Source of the DNA: Siniperca chuatsi
Taxonomy: Eukaryota > Chordata > Actinopteri > Centrarchiformes > Sinipercidae
DNA length: 64,000 nt
NCBI RefSeq assembly: GCF_020085105.1
Contig: NC_058044.1
Span: 24,053,206-24,117,205 of the forward strand
Direction of reading: 5' to 3'
Under the pieces are notes generated by a model that saw only the letters and a program-made list of their open reading frames with translations, searched no databases and was not told where the DNA came from. Both the position numbers and the translations under genes were made by a program. Position 1 is the first letter of the stretch; each line of letters begins with the position of its first letter. This document shows positions 18,681-31,602 of the stretch, piece after piece.

Positions 18681-19677
18681 GGATGCAGGCCTTCTGGGTG
18701 TGCATGCAGGGACACTGTAGGAACCACTGACACTGTATTTAAACAGCAATCTATACAGGACATTACAATGCTGCTTGGGTATGAATGCATCATATATATT
18801 ATATAATAATCTTATACTGTACATATTATCAGTAAAAAATTTATTTCTGCTGATAATACTTTTGTACTAAAATTTTGAAGGCAGCACATTTTCTTGTAGG
18901 AGAGTATTTTTACCGTGATATTGCCACGTTTACTTAAAAGAAGACATGATTAAAGACATAAAAATTACTCATCTTTGAATGCTAAGTTGTCTGATAGGCT
19001 TTTTGACAAAACAAGTTCTACTTCTTCTCCCTTAGTAAAAAATGCTCGTACGCACACATATTAAACTCAGATTTTAAGGTGAGCGCAGAGAAGCGCCCCC
19101 CCTCCATGAAATAAGATCCTTTGCAGTGATGTATAGATAAGCACTGATTGCAGAGAGCCACATAAGCGGTTTACGAAACAGAAAACTAACGAATCAGAAC
19201 AAAAGAGAAAAAATTGAGGAAAAGGGGAAGAAAAATATAGTGGTATTATTGTTATTGCAGAGGTACTGTGTTTAATGATCTTGTCAGGTGTTCTGTCTTA
19301 TTTTGTCCACTGCCTTGTCCATCAACACTCACATCTCCATCCTGCAGTTCTCTGACTCTCCAGAGATGAGTGATGTTGCCAGCCCACCTGCTCCTCCCTC
19401 ATCACTTTATTCTCTTGTGATAAACACTCTAAAGGCCAATCCAGGTTTTGTTTATGGCTGACTCTTAAGACCATTAATGATCCCTGACTAAACACACACA
19501 CACACTGGAGGTCCCCTTGCTTTCATGTTCCTTTCATATGTGCTGACTAGCTTTGTATCTCCTGTTGACAGGCCTACATGGCCTGTAAGCACGTACACCA
19601 CCTCTATTCAGCTCCCGTCTCCACACCTGCTGGTCCGAGGGGAGCAGTTTGACAGATCAGAGAGCAAACAGGTAGAC

Positions 19678-19685
19678 TATATAAG
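19678..19685 (+). promoter_or_regulatory. TATA box of the RGS gene
   Basis: TATATAAG lies about 137 bases before the RGS start codon and is followed by GAGCAGCACACTGTAG, which places transcription start near 19710. A clear TATA box suggests regulated, tissue-restricted expression. Confidence 0.65.
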
Positions 19686-19814
19686 AGCAGCACACTGTAG
19701 TTTGGGAGGTTGACTGATTGACCTGAAAACGAGTGAAGAAATTGCCTACTGTGATCAAATACAGCTCGCCCTGTTAATTTTCCCTTTGCAGGTTTTCTCA
19801 AACTACACGCCTCG

Positions 19815-21944
19815 ATGTGTAAGGGGCTCTCCTCCCTGCCCTCCTCATGCCTGGAGAAGTAAGTATGCAGCTGGATCCTCATGTTTTTTTATGTGAATAA
19901 GTGATTCCCTGATTGCAGAGTTTGTATTATGAAGCATTGTACGTGTGTGATTTCTTGTGCCTGTGTGTTTCAGGGCAAAGGAGATGCGGGTGAAGTTAAG
20001 CCATCTGGCTGAGACGCACCACAAGCACAAGTAAACCTACTGAAACCCATGTTTCAAATAAATCCACTCATCTGCCAGTTATCACGGTGAAGCTGAACTG
20101 TGACTGTTCCTGTCTCTCTTCTCAGGTTTCAGGATGGAAAAGCTCTTCAGGACCTGGAAACTCTGCTAAACAACAAAAGTACGCCTTTTCCCTTTATTTC
20201 TTTATTTTTGTTCACTTTTTTCTGTTCATTGTTTCAACAACACAGGCAACAGGTCTTTTTCACAGAAGACATTTTGCATGTCACAGTAGAAAAAGCACAA
20301 ATGTAAATATATATATAAAAAAAGAGTGATGTCTGAATTTAACTAATTTAGCTGCTTCAGTTTCAGGGTGGTATTGTGCATGCTGGCTCACTTTCACACT
20401 GCCATAGCTTATTGGGACACTTAGAATTGAGCCATTGTTAATGTTAGTAACACCTGTGCTTTGTGACAAGTCAGAATGTCTGCAGTGAAAAAGGCAAACT
20501 GATTGTCTTTTGCCATTTTTCAAAATTTCTTCCATGTATAAGTATGCAAAAAAAAAAGAAAGCTTGCATAGCAGGAAGTTTTATAGTTACATCTTGCAGT
20601 ACTTCAGTCTGTCCATGTCTCTGTTCATACAACACTAATCCTCAGGAACGCCATGTCATCATCTACAAGGTGCAATAAATAATTTAATGCAATAACAGTG
20701 ACTGAATATTACTGTGGCTGGCATTTTAATCGAAACATGTCATTCAAATAACAATACTTTGTTGTATAATTTGTTCTGATACAAATTTTGGACAACCAAA
20801 ACTATGATTCACAATGGAAAATAATATCAATGCCAATATTAAAGCAACACTATGTAACTGTTAAAAGAAGAAATGCATTCTTCTTACAAATAAAAGCTGA
20901 TTTCATATGGTGAAGTGTATTCAATTGATTGCTCAATTTAATACAGTCTTACAGGTTTTTCTGCTACAGTCTTATTTGGTCTGTTATAACCAGCAGGTTT
21001 GGTGGCCAATGGTAGCTAATGTTAGCAAACTTCAGTTAGATAATGCTGTATAAGTGACGATAATGAGTCAGTTCTTCGACTTTATGACTCTTGTCTACTT
21101 GTGTTACTATTACACAACATTTTAGCATTTACCAGTATTACCATTAAATGTCACTTGTGTGCACATTGGCCACTGTTGCTCAAAAGTTACACAGTCGCAC
21201 TTTAATATTAAAGATATAAAAATATACAAATAAATCCATGTCCAGTGTATTGATACTCACTCATGAGATGTGGACAAATTCTATCCCAGGTTTGCCAGTT
21301 GCCAGAGCCAAGTAAGCATGAGAAGCTATGATTTTTTGGAAGTTTTAGCCAAATGTATGGCCTGAGTTGCTTGTAACTTGCTTTTCCTTCTTTTCGCATT
21401 GCCTCTTCTGGATTTGTCTCATCCTCTTCCCCTCCTTCTGGCTTGTTCCTCTCTCTTTCTCTTTCATTCATGTCTCTCCCAGGTGGTCTGCAGGCGTTTC
21501 ATGGGTTCCTGCGTTCAGAGTTCAGTGAGGAGAACCTCAGGTTCTGGCTGGCCTGTGAGGACTACAGGGTTTCTCCTTCAAAGACCAAGGCCAGCAGCAT
21601 CTACAGCCAGTTTCTCAACCCTGACGCCCCACAGGAGGTTTGTGGAGAGGAGTGTGATATAAGAGGAGCACAGAGCATTAAAAAAAACAATGAATGGGAC
21701 TTGATGATGTATGCAGTCAGGATAAAGAGTAGACTATAATTAAAGCGCTTCTTTTGATAATCTGTTTTCCCTTCAGGTAAACTTGGACGCTGAGACCCGG
21801 GAGGCTCTGTTGAGTGTGATGGACTCTCTGTGTGCCGACACATTCAACAAGGCACAGCAGAGGATCTACAGTTTGATGGCCAAAGACTCCTTCCCCAGGT
21901 TCCTGCGCTCCGCTCACTGCATGGAGGCAATTAAAGCTTTCTGA
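19815..21944 (+). CDS. R4-family regulator of G-protein signalling
   Basis: RGS proteins speed GTP hydrolysis by Gi/Gq alpha subunits at the plasma membrane and so end receptor signals. Coding exons: 19815-19858, 19974-20030, 20126-20178, 21483-21637, 21777-21944; phases close and give 158 aa. The start [19 protein letters not shown] is the amphipathic, Cys2-containing R4 N-terminus, closest to RGS4/RGS5. The RGS box spans about residues 40-155: [25 protein letters not shown], and [11 protein letters not shown]. The residues that contact G alpha in RGS4 (the EEN glutamate and asparagine, the asparagine of VNLD, and Leu, Asp, Ser and Arg of LMAKDSFPR) are all present. It is shorter than RGS4 and RGS5: the linker before the box is reduced and the C-terminus ends right after the box. 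The orthologue (rgs5-, rgs16- or rgs21-like) cannot be fixed here. Confidence 0.9.
20836..21210. mobile_element. MITE with ATTAAAGCAACACTATGTAAC ends
   Basis: The left end ATATTAAAGCAACACTATGT is inverted at the right end (GTTACACAGTCGCACTTTAA). It lies in the third RGS intron. Confidence 0.75.
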
Positions 21945-24112
21945 ACATGCACTGTTTATTACCACAGACCTGCTCTAGATATAAGTGCTGATGAATCTGT
22001 ACTGCTTGACATGTTGATTGTATTTCACCAGTTATTTTGTTTTGTGATTGTTTTCCATATGGTAGTGCTGTTCTTGTGCATTGTATGTATAATGCATGCT
22101 GTTATTATGACACTCAGTTGTAGACATAGTTAGAAAATCTCACATAGAAACCTCAATTAAGAGGTTAAATGTAGATGCAACTACATTGCGCCTCTGGACT
22201 GTGTTACATCCAGAAAGGATTTAAATAAATACCTCATAAGAGAACTCAGTATGTGGTATTTAATGACATCAGTATTTTATACATGCATACTGTATATAAA
22301 CTCTATTTTTTCCATATAGAAGTTTGCCAAACCTGTTCTGGCAGAGGCTGCTTGAGAGCGCAAGTTGACATTAAAACAGTTCAGTGTTCAGCCTTATCAC
22401 TGCTGTCACAGCGCTGCTCTGTTACTAAATTGGTGGTCTTGAGAAATGTCTTGCCCACTTCCTTAGATGATGGTGTTTACTAAAGACAAACAACCTGGGG
22501 AATGCCTCAACTAAACGGCTTCACCTTGGCTTTTTAGTCCAATATAATAAAGGCTTACTTTACTTTACTTGAGTCAGCATCAGCTGGGGATGAAGACTAC
22601 AAGTTAGAAAATTAAAACAAATCTGGGAGTGTGGGGTTAGAAAGCAGTGAGCTCACCAGACCTCTGTGGCCTGCTCCTCATCTCTGCTTGAGGCTAACAA
22701 CCCGAGGCTACAATTGCACACACCCGAATCTCTGACCGAACTTCTCAGCACTTGAGTTGCATGTTGGGTAATTTTGACAAGGACGAAGAATGTGTGTGGA
22801 ATAAATAAAATTATATCTCTGGTTTTGCTACATCAATTTTGATCCTTTTTTAAAAACTGCCTAACAGTCTGACAACAATGCTCTCCTATAACACTCAGTA
22901 CTCAACGCCACACTTGGTCTGACTATTGCAGGTGGCTAGTTCTGTGGATACAGTGTTAACACTCTCTTACCATTTGTGCCTCTTTGTCACTGTTATTCAG
23001 CAGAGGCTGCCTGTGGGAGCACTGGGCTCTCCATGTAGCCAATTCAAATAAACTAGTAGTTTGAGCTCAATAAAATATATGGGCTTATGTGGGAAAGCCA
23101 CCGGTGATTATAAACACTGTCCATGTGCAAAAGAACTTCCCTGAGCCTTGATTTAGCTGAAGTCTTCTGTTATTCTAAAATAATTTGCCTTCTGAAGACT
23201 TTGCTGGTTGACACATGACCTGGATGGATTCCTTCATCAATGCTGTATTTCCAGGTCACAACAGAGGGATTCAATACCAATAAAATATTTACAGAAATTA
23301 TCAGTGATGGCTGGAAATACACCTGCAAAGTGTGTTGAACATATCTCAAAGGATTCTTGACAGTGGCAGGTGCACGATTCATAGTTTAGTTAAATGCTTT
23401 CACTTTTTCTGCTGCTATGATCACATTTCTAGTGATCAATGATCATCATTACAGACATTGCTCCTGATAAAACACCTTCATCATCCAGGATTGCAATCTG
23501 CTTGCAGTCAGTTTTGTGAAGCAAGCAACACAAAGATAACCAGTATGTGTTATATACATAACACATGCATAACATCAAACATTATGTCAAGCAATGTTTC
23601 CCCTATTTTATGCTGATTTATTGTTTTCTGTACAATCATGATAGAATGATACAAAACGGTTTTTTAGAGAGGTACAACCCAAAGGTGATATAAAGTCATG
23701 GTTTCTTATGTTCTTTCCTCTTTCAATCAGGATTTTTACAATAAAAAAACACAAGCAAACAAATCAGAAACTCCTTGAGAGCCAATAAAGTCCCGTGGTG
23801 CCCCCTAGTGGAGGTTTATGTAATTTCCATGGCCCAGCGATGCATATCATATCTAGAATGTCTGTTCTCTTATTTTATACATTTCTTTGTTAATTGAAAA
23901 ATTAATAATTTGCATCTGTACAAGAAGGGCTCCGACTATTTCTATATGCCTGAAGTCCGCTGAAACATTCAGGAGCCAAAAACAACAGGACAGCTGGCAT
24001 GTATCTTAAATCTGATTCATGGGGTCAATGTAGGTCACTGGCCCCATGACTAAGTCGTTAAGTTTAGCACATTCAGCCTCAGGTCTGTAGGTGTGCGGTT
24101 GCGTATCAGGCC
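21945..24112. other. RGS to c19orf53 intergenic stretch
   Basis: The two flanking genes converge on this gap, so both 3' untranslated regions lie here. A poly(A) signal for RGS is at 22224. TTTATT at 23617-23622 (AATAAA on the minus strand) could serve c19orf53. No gene seen. Confidence 0.55.
22224..22229 (+). terminator. RGS gene poly(A) signal
   Basis: AATAAA about 280 bases past the RGS stop codon, in an otherwise gene-free stretch. Confidence 0.55.
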
Positions 24113-25977
24113 CTATTTGGAGCTGGTTCCTGGACGGGCTGCTCCAGGGTTGCCTTTACCTTCAGGCCCTTTAACCACACTCAGTGGTTTGTGGAGGGAT
24201 AAGCTTGCCTTCTGGGTCACCTCCTGCTCAATCTTGTTCCTGATGGCAACCTCTAGACCCTTCAGGGAACAGCAGAGGAGGTCATGTTAAATTTAAGTAA
24301 TCAGTCAAGCTCACTGATGTATTCGCTGCTAAATTCTTCTGACAGATTGAAAGAGCTGCACTGAGACAAACTGCCACTGTGCTACTGTCACTTTCTGTCA
24401 AACTCGTGCTCACCTTCTTCAGCTTCTGTTGCTGAACCACTTGAGCCTTCTTGGGGGCAATGACCCTCCCTTTACAAAGGGGGAAAAACAAAATCATTGT
24501 CAAATTTCCAAATGCTATAACCAACAGTTTATCAAATTAAATAATTAACAAACATAATTAAATAACACAATTTGAATGTCTGTCTGACCTCAATCAGATA
24601 GGCCTGAAATGTCATTTGTTACATTATGCAAAAATACACTGAACAGTAAGTGACATGTATTTCCAGAAAACAGTCCCCACTTTGGTACGGTCTCTATAAG
24701 CCCACACCAACAGCTCTAAGGCTCATCTGTCTACATCAGAGCATTTCTTGCTCAGTAAATTGCGCTTGTCATTAATAGTGTCATTGTTGTTGTGATAAAT
24801 TTGAAGTAAAGTAGTGTAAGTGTAATTTTTTCTACATATTCCCCTGGCTTTTCCAACAACGTTGAAAATACAAAACTGTGTTTTATTATAATCACTTAAC
24901 AAATAAGGTCAATATCTGAATCTTGATTGTGACCACATACACCCAGTGGCCGGTTTATTGGGTATATTGATCAAAAGGTATTGTAGTCTACTACAACAAC
25001 CCTGCAATAAATCCTATGAGGTAATTTTGGAGGCTGTAGTGTTGTTTAATTGTATGGCGTTATACTGAGGGGTGTTTCTAATATTTAGTCTACCTTCACT
25101 GATATAAACGGGACACACACACACACACACACACAGAATAATAGAAACGCTTCTCGGTATAACACAATGCTATTTAACAGTTTCAACAAACACTGAACAT
25201 CATAACCTTCATGAAGGTAGGATTTATTGCAGGACTGTAGTATTCGACTGCATTAGTTTTAGCTAGGTGTACCTGATAAACTGGCAACTGACTGTATAAT
25301 TACACTGGAATACTTTGTGTTACAAAAAAATGAGCTCCCTTTTTCTTTCTTGGTGTAATTAAAGTTGGGTCAAACATAAATCTATTTTGTTTGAGGATTT
25401 TCTAAACAGATACATTATAGGTTATATGTAAAGTCCCTCAGTGTAGCAGTATTACACTATACATACAGTGAGTCATAACAACATTAACGTTGCTTTTGTC
25501 ATTAAAAACACCATTACACACAATAAAGGAAACACTGCAACACAGGTAAGAAACAGGTATTCAGTGGTTTCCTTAGCAAATATCCAAAACATCTGCGTTT
25601 AATAGCTGTTTATATAAAAGCAGCACTAAGTAATTAAACTCCTTAGGTACCCGTGTCACTGGAAATATGCCGTGGCACTTAATGCTGAATGTAACATTTT
25701 GAAGGAATGAGCATAGCTGGTATCGAGCCACGTCCTAATACTTTCTGCTGGATATTAGCTAGCTGGATAGCCACTCGTGTTCAGTTGTTTCAATGCAGGT
25801 CACATGTTGATGCCGTTTCCCTAAAAACGGTTTCCACGCACTTTTCAGCAACACATTGGATAACAGGTAAGATTTTTAAATCATACCTCCTTTCTTCGGT
25901 CCTTTCTGTTTGTTTTGTTGTTGCTTTTTAGACGCTCCTGTCCGCTGAGCTTTAAATTTCTTTGAACCTTGAGCCAT
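24113..25977 (-). CDS. c19orf53: C19orf53/UPF0390 small basic protein
   Basis: Homologue of human C19orf53 (Leydig cell tumor 10 kDa protein homologue), a very basic small protein of unclear function. Coding exons, 5' to 3': 25887-25977, 24414-24469, 24113-24259; phases close and give 97 aa (human 99). The signature GGRVIAPKKAQVVQQQKLKK crosses from exon 1 into exon 2 and nearly equals the human sequence. It follows a lysine/glutamine-rich start (MAQGSKKFKAQ) and precedes GLEVAIRNKIEQEV. The tail ends in a PGTSSK-like low-complexity stretch. Exon 2 uses an AAAG acceptor after a pyrimidine run. mri1 lies next, as on human 19p13. Charge suggests nucleolar or RNA association, but that is inference. 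Confidence 0.92.
25112..25135. repeat. (CA)n microsatellite
   Basis: About 12 CA units in c19orf53 intron 1. Confidence 0.9.
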
Positions 25978-25986
25978 TTTTGCTAA

Positions 25987-25992
25987 CCGGAA
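25987..25992 (+). promoter_or_regulatory. ETS-like site upstream of c19orf53
   Basis: CCGGAA lies ten bases upstream of the c19orf53 start codon, in the position typical of ETS/GABP sites in housekeeping promoters. A single short match, so weak evidence. Confidence 0.35.
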
Positions 25993-27481
25993 ATGCACCG
26001 TTCTTCTTTGCTTCAAATAGTGGTTTTCATCGCCCCTTGCTGCATTACCGCCATCTACAGTTCAGTCTCAGCGACAGGCTAATATAATACAGTGTGTTTG
26101 ACAGACAAAAACAACTCTCATTCACTGTGGTTTTATTCTTTTTACTGTATTGATGTGAAAGAGAAAACTCTTAATTCATGACTGCACTTTACAGCATTAT
26201 ATTCATATACGTATATATAAAAAAAATCCAGTTTTGAACTATTTCCACATGTTACAAAATAAACCCAGATCAAGTGATTATCAATAACAACAATAACATA
26301 CTTGCACTTAAAGAGGCCATCTGAACAACACTCCTTCCATGGTAATTGCAGGCCATACTAATCATTGAGAATAATACACAAGCACCTGCTTTGATTAGTC
26401 AAATCAATGCAGAAAATATGTGGAAAGCAGCGCTGAATTTTGGCACCTGATTATTAGGTATGTGTTGGGCGGAGGTTGGTGGAACATCTTTTTAAATACA
26501 GTACTATATTACTGCTGCTCCAAAAGCATGATGTAAAAAACACATCTTAATGCTGCAACCCAACATAACACACTAGCCGGAATCTAGGCTACTTTGGCAA
26601 ACTAAAAGCACCGCCACAAATTATTTGTCACTTTGGGTTCAAGATACAAACATTAGTGAGACATGGAGAATTTTAGTCCAGATTTGATCTGCAATCTGTC
26701 AATCTGCTCTGCTGCAGCCTGGCACGTCAAGTGCTTGTGTTCATGCATTTCAGTGTTTGAGTCCGTGTAGGCAGACGGAGAGGTAGTGTGTATGGTTGAG
26801 GAGGCCTCCCCAGTGTGGTGTACTAATGGCCTAGTCACTAGGAATCACAATGTCATGAAATAAAACAACAAACCACAGCCAAACAGTTATAATCATGGAC
26901 GGACAAACAAAAATCTCGTACCCTCTTAAAGATTTAAAAAGAAATAATACGTGGCGGGTCTGATGGCCACAAAGTTGCTACATATGTCTGGAACATTGTG
27001 AAAATTTGCCCCCAAACATGTGACGTCTTAAACTGTACAAAACAAAAGAAAGAAAATTCAAATACACAAGTGTCTTTTATGCTCGTGTGTAACCTAACAG
27101 CATCTTTGTGAATTGAAGTTTGATGGGTACACAGAGGACGAACGGGAGGAGGAAGATGAAAGTGAAGGAAGAAGTGAGCTTATATTACAGAAAGATATGG
27201 ACAATGACACTATGGATACTGCTATCATTATTATTATTATTATTATTATTGACATTATGCTTTTTTAGGCCGTTTTCTCTGGACCTCTCAGTGGTCCTGT
27301 AGAGTAGGTAACGTTGTGTATTTGTCACCTGTTTAAGTGAATGAAGTGAATGATAAAGTCCACAAGGGCAGTGTGCGAGGTCAGAAGGGGTGTTAAGACG
27401 GTAGACCAGCGTATTATGTGGCCAGACTTCTGACCTCTGTCTCATCAAGCTCACTGAGAAATTCAAGCACAAAAGTCGGTC

Positions 27482-28030
27482 AGTATGTTTACATGCACAT
27501 TAGTATTGCGGTTTTCTCATCTTGGTATGGATCCTTTTCCGGATATGATGTATACATATCCCTGTATACCCGATCATAACAGTATCCAGGTTTCGGATCA
27601 TCTGCATGATTCCTCAACATCTCAGCCGCTCACTTCCGGACTGTCTGCGGTTGAGTTGCATTGTGGGTACTGTAGGTGTCAGGTCTTGACAAGGAAGAAG
27701 AATGCGCAGTTGAGGATGAAGACAGTTTGGTTTCTGGCTGTCTAAACTCTGCTGTGTTTAACACTTTGTTGGATTTAACTTCTCCATCTGATCACCAGTA
27801 ATGGTCAAAAACATTGTATTTTTTGTTTTACTGACTATCTACTATGTAACTTCAGTTGACGACGCACATGCACACATGGCAGAGAATGATCAGAAACCTG
27901 GATCAGGTGTTTTTGTGTGTGACATGATCCTGGTTTCTATTGGGATACTCTAGCTTATCTAAACCAGGATATGACGTTTATATGCACAAGATATAACCAT
28001 GATACTCATGCTCGTAAATGCACCCATTTA
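27482..28030. mobile_element. Probable MITE with TTTACATGCAC ends
   Basis: The left edge GTATGTTTACATGCACATTA and the right edge (reverse strand GGGTGCATTTACGAGC) are imperfect inverted ends. The internal TTGCATTGTGGGTACTGTAG and AAGGAAGAAGAATGCGCA text is of a kind repeated in fish genomes. Boundaries are approximate. Confidence 0.45.
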
Positions 28031-28640
28031 CAAAAGGGTGGAGACACAGTGTGCTGTAGTAGTGCGGTGGTAGTTTCTGAGGGCAATTCAATTCAAATGG
28101 CTGCCTCAGGGGTCTCGTTATCGTACGTTTTTAAATTCGATTTTCCCCAGATAATTGTGAGCTTGACGAGATGGCGGTCTGGCTACGTGATATGAACCAG
28201 GGTGAATGAAGGAAGGACAGAAGGGGCTGCTAACTGTCCGGTTATGATGTCAGCTCACATCAGTGAGCTATATTGGTGCTGCACCTGTAAGGCAGTGAGC
28301 AGTGTGGGCCCCGAGCCTGGCCCTGTGACATTCAGTACAGCGAGTAGGTGTGTCCCATACAGACTGAGATATCTGGGACTTTTCTATGGAGCCTCTTAAA
28401 ACAACAAACGCATTGCAGGATCACTGACCAGGTGACAAAACTGCAGGATCTCAGTTACACAACTTCCACGCACAAAACCTGGGAATGACATGGGATATTG
28501 TACATGGGTTCAACCTGCGTTTTAACATTCGAAAACAGTCTACTAGTTATGGGTAAATACTGGGTCACTGTCAGGTTTTAAAAAACTGGTTGCTGCAGTG
28601 TTATTTTTAAACTAGAGTCAATAAGGGCGCGTGATGTGGA

Positions 28641-28910
28641 TAGGGCTGCAATTTATTATTATTTTCATTATTGATTAATGTCAATTATTTTTAGATTTTT
28701 GATCTGAAAATAGTGAAGAATGTTCACAATTTCCCAGAGCTCAAGGTGACATCTTCAAAACAGCTTGTTTTGTCCGACCAATAGTCCAAAACATTTGCGA
28801 AGCTGACATTTTTATGCATTTTTGCTTAAAAAATAACTTCAGTGATTCGTTTATTATAAAAATAGTTGCTGATTATTTTTCAGTTAATCTGACTCATCAT
28901 TTCAGCACTA
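28641..28910. mobile_element. TAGGGCTGCAAC-type MITE, near full length
   Basis: It starts TAGGGCTGCAATTTATTATT and ends TTTCAGCACTA. Internal blocks CCAGAGCTCAAGGTGACATC and TTGTTTTGTCCGACCAATAG are the family core and recur, diverged, at 54598-54944. Confidence 0.75.
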
Positions 28911-29364
28911 GATTATTCAGTCTGCTTCTGAAAATTGAATGCAACAATTTCTGCTCTACAATCCTGTTCTCCCATCGTCAGGGTCAAGAAGAGACAAACT
29001 CATGGGGCTAGAAATGTCAGCCAAAGACTATGGAGAAAACCCTTCATGTAGTCCTTAACGTCTACCTGTCTTCAACCGCCATGGCCCTGATCTCATGTCA
29101 TAGTCTGGTGGGCAGAAAGTCAGACTGGAGTCAAACAGCATCTCAGTTTATAAGGAAGGATGAATCCAAATAGTCGAAACACATTGTGAACAAAGCACAA
29201 AGGCAAGAAGTGACTGAGTGTCTGAAGTCTGTCCTGATCACAACCCCTAACAAAAGCAGTTACATCTGAGATGAATATTACATTCGGATTGTTGGTGGTA
29301 TAACATTATGTGTCGCAGAGCTTTCTGCAGACAGATACTGCAGTGTGGATAAGTGCCCCAAAAT

Positions 29365-30450
29365 TGTAAAGGATTAGTTCACCCTAAAATAGAGACATGA
29401 AGTCATCTACTGCTCACTCCCACTCCCAAGTTTTTGATTAACTCAAGTGTGTATGGCCAAACTAGTTGGCTTCATATTTCCCTCTTATTCTTTTGAATAA
29501 CTTCGAATATCTTTTTACAAACCTATACAGTAAAATATAATAAAAACTTCTAAACACCTGCATAATATCAACACTGGGTCTTTAAACTGGCATTAATTTT
29601 GTTTTCTGGCCACTTGGGGGCAGTGCAACAACCTGTTAACACAATATATGACATACTACCACCTTATAAAGTTGTTAAGGCGGACTTGTTAGCAAACAGT
29701 TGCTTATTTACAGATCCTGTGGATACAGAGCAACATAATCATTCATTTGGAGTCGTTTGTTGTTTGTGTCCAACTGACAAATTTAAGTCCAATATTTACT
29801 CTCAATTCAGCTCTTGTTTGGTCTCCACCAACTCCTGAGGGAAATATCTGGCGCTTTAGCTGCTAAATGCTCCACTATGTTCAACATCTCGTTGCTTACG
29901 TTGTCTGTCTGCTGTTTGGAGGTAGTGTTCAGTGGGTATACCACAGCTTTTTCATTGAAAACACCTGCCTTTTGTGTCAAAAAAAAAAGGTTGATGAGAG
30001 CTGTGAGAGTGAACCAAGACAGTAAAGTTGTGAGCTGTAAAACCAAAACAATGAGCTGAAAGAAGCTAAAACACTCCATATAGCTGACAGGAACTGAAGA
30101 GTTGATAGTTCTCTGTGGGTCCGTCTCTATGAGCGACACCTTTCACATAAATGTAGTAATTTTTTCCCATTGTTAATATAAAAATACTGTTTTTAGCTTT
30201 ACTTGTATTGTTCTGATGCAGATCTAGTTGAGCACACCCCTTCAGTGGCAAGCAGAGTGCTTTAGGAAACAGATATTAAGTTATTATTTGACTTATTTTG
30301 GACATTTTTCTAGGCTGTAAAACATTGACCTGTTATTTAAAAATATTTTGGGCTAAGCCTGACTTACAAGAACAAGAAGAAGCTACATAGGTACTTTGTG
30401 GTTGCACAAACATTAGTAAACTACATTTTGGGGTGAACTATTCCTTTAAT
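29365..30450. mobile_element. Non-autonomous DNA transposon, about 1.1 kb
   Basis: The left end TAAAGGATTAGTTCACCCTA is inverted at the right end (TTTTGGGGTGAACTATTCCT). The AGTTCACCC terminal type is widespread in teleosts. No transposase frame is seen inside, so it is non-autonomous. It is the largest single repeat unit in the window. Confidence 0.8.
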
Positions 30451-31602
30451 GTGATGCCTGTATTACAGAAATACAACAGCATAACAGACCTCTGAGCTCA
30501 CAGCAAAAGCTGTTATGGCAAAAATGACAATTTCAATTTTTTAGATTTTTCATTCTTACAGAGAGTGTCCTGTGCAGTACAGTGAATGTTTGTGTGGTGC
30601 TGAAATAAGTATGGTTATATATATATATAAGTACAATATTAGATTAGAAGTGTGGTATGATACAGTACAAGTGGGAATAGCAAGATGCAAACAAGGAGTG
30701 AGGTATAAATACAGCCATGTATTGTCATAGGCTTCAGCTGACTAACGAGGGCCGATCAAGAAATTCCACTTGTTCAAAATGTTGCCGCACAGGGTAAAAA
30801 GTGAGAGAGATATACGATTTTTCACATCACTAAAGATTTCTCGTTGTGATAATCTATGAGCTATTGGATAATTCCTCTACAAAAGGTTTCTATGCAGAAT
30901 GAACTAAATTAAATGTTAATATAACATTTTTGATGTCAGCTTTAATTTGAAATAACCACATATTTGGTTAAAATAGCAGTACCGTTTACTAGCAGGGGTT
31001 AGTTTTCTACATATGTACACACTACCAGCAAGGATATGTATATTTACAAGTGGGTAGCAGCATTTTAGAAATCATGGCTGATAAAAAAAAAAAACTACTT
31101 TGAAATTAAAAAAATCTGTCATGCCACTTAGACTTTTTGGAAGTTTTTTTGTTTGCAGCTGAAGAAGCCCTGAAAAATTACCTCAGTAACGACTTGTAAA
31201 AATTGTTTGCCAAATAGAATTTATGGGATTGAATCCAGCTGAGCGCTATTCCTTGTCGCAGAAGCCTTTTAGAAAGAAGCGGGAAGAGAGAATGAAAGAC
31301 GGAATGGAAAAGGTGAAACGGAGAGACCACAGAAAACGATGAAGGACATAAAAGAAAGGGGAGACTGCACATGTGTGTCTGCTTGACTCCCTGCAGTGAC
31401 TTTGTGTGTGGGTGATTAAGAGACTGAAGAGCATTTTTTCTTCTGTGTGCACCACTGACAGTGACTGCGTTGACCAAAATGTAATTAAAACCACAACTAT
31501 GACTGTGTGTGTGTGTGTGTTCTGTAATGAAATGAGTGTCTCTGAGTGTGTGACGTTAAGGTGCAGTGGCGCACACGGACCAGCAAGAGGGGCTGAGTGG
31601 CT

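Larger units (their letters stand above)
17251..19814. other. slc25a23 to RGS gap, divergent promoters
   Basis: The two flanking genes point away from each other, so this gap should hold both promoters. It contains two transposon relics (17418-17945), a CpG-richer block at 18240-18680 and a TATA box at 19678. No further gene is supported. Confidence 0.6.
25978..31602. other. c19orf53 to mri1 intergenic, repeat-rich
   Basis: About 5.6 kb without a supportable gene. It holds three transposon relics (27482-28030, 28641-28910, 29365-30450), an (ATT)n run near 27222-27250 and, at its right edge, the mri1 3' untranslated region. Short open frames here are in repeats or lack splice context. Confidence 0.55.

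Noticed and set aside
18522-18824. 100-codon minus-strand open frame upstream of slc25a23
   Set aside because: No similarity to carriers; the frame does not link to the first EF-hand exon, whose own start resembles SCaMC-1.
29599-30139. Overlapping open frames on both strands, about 80-110 codons
   Set aside because: They lie inside the 1.1-kb transposon relic and show no transposase motif.
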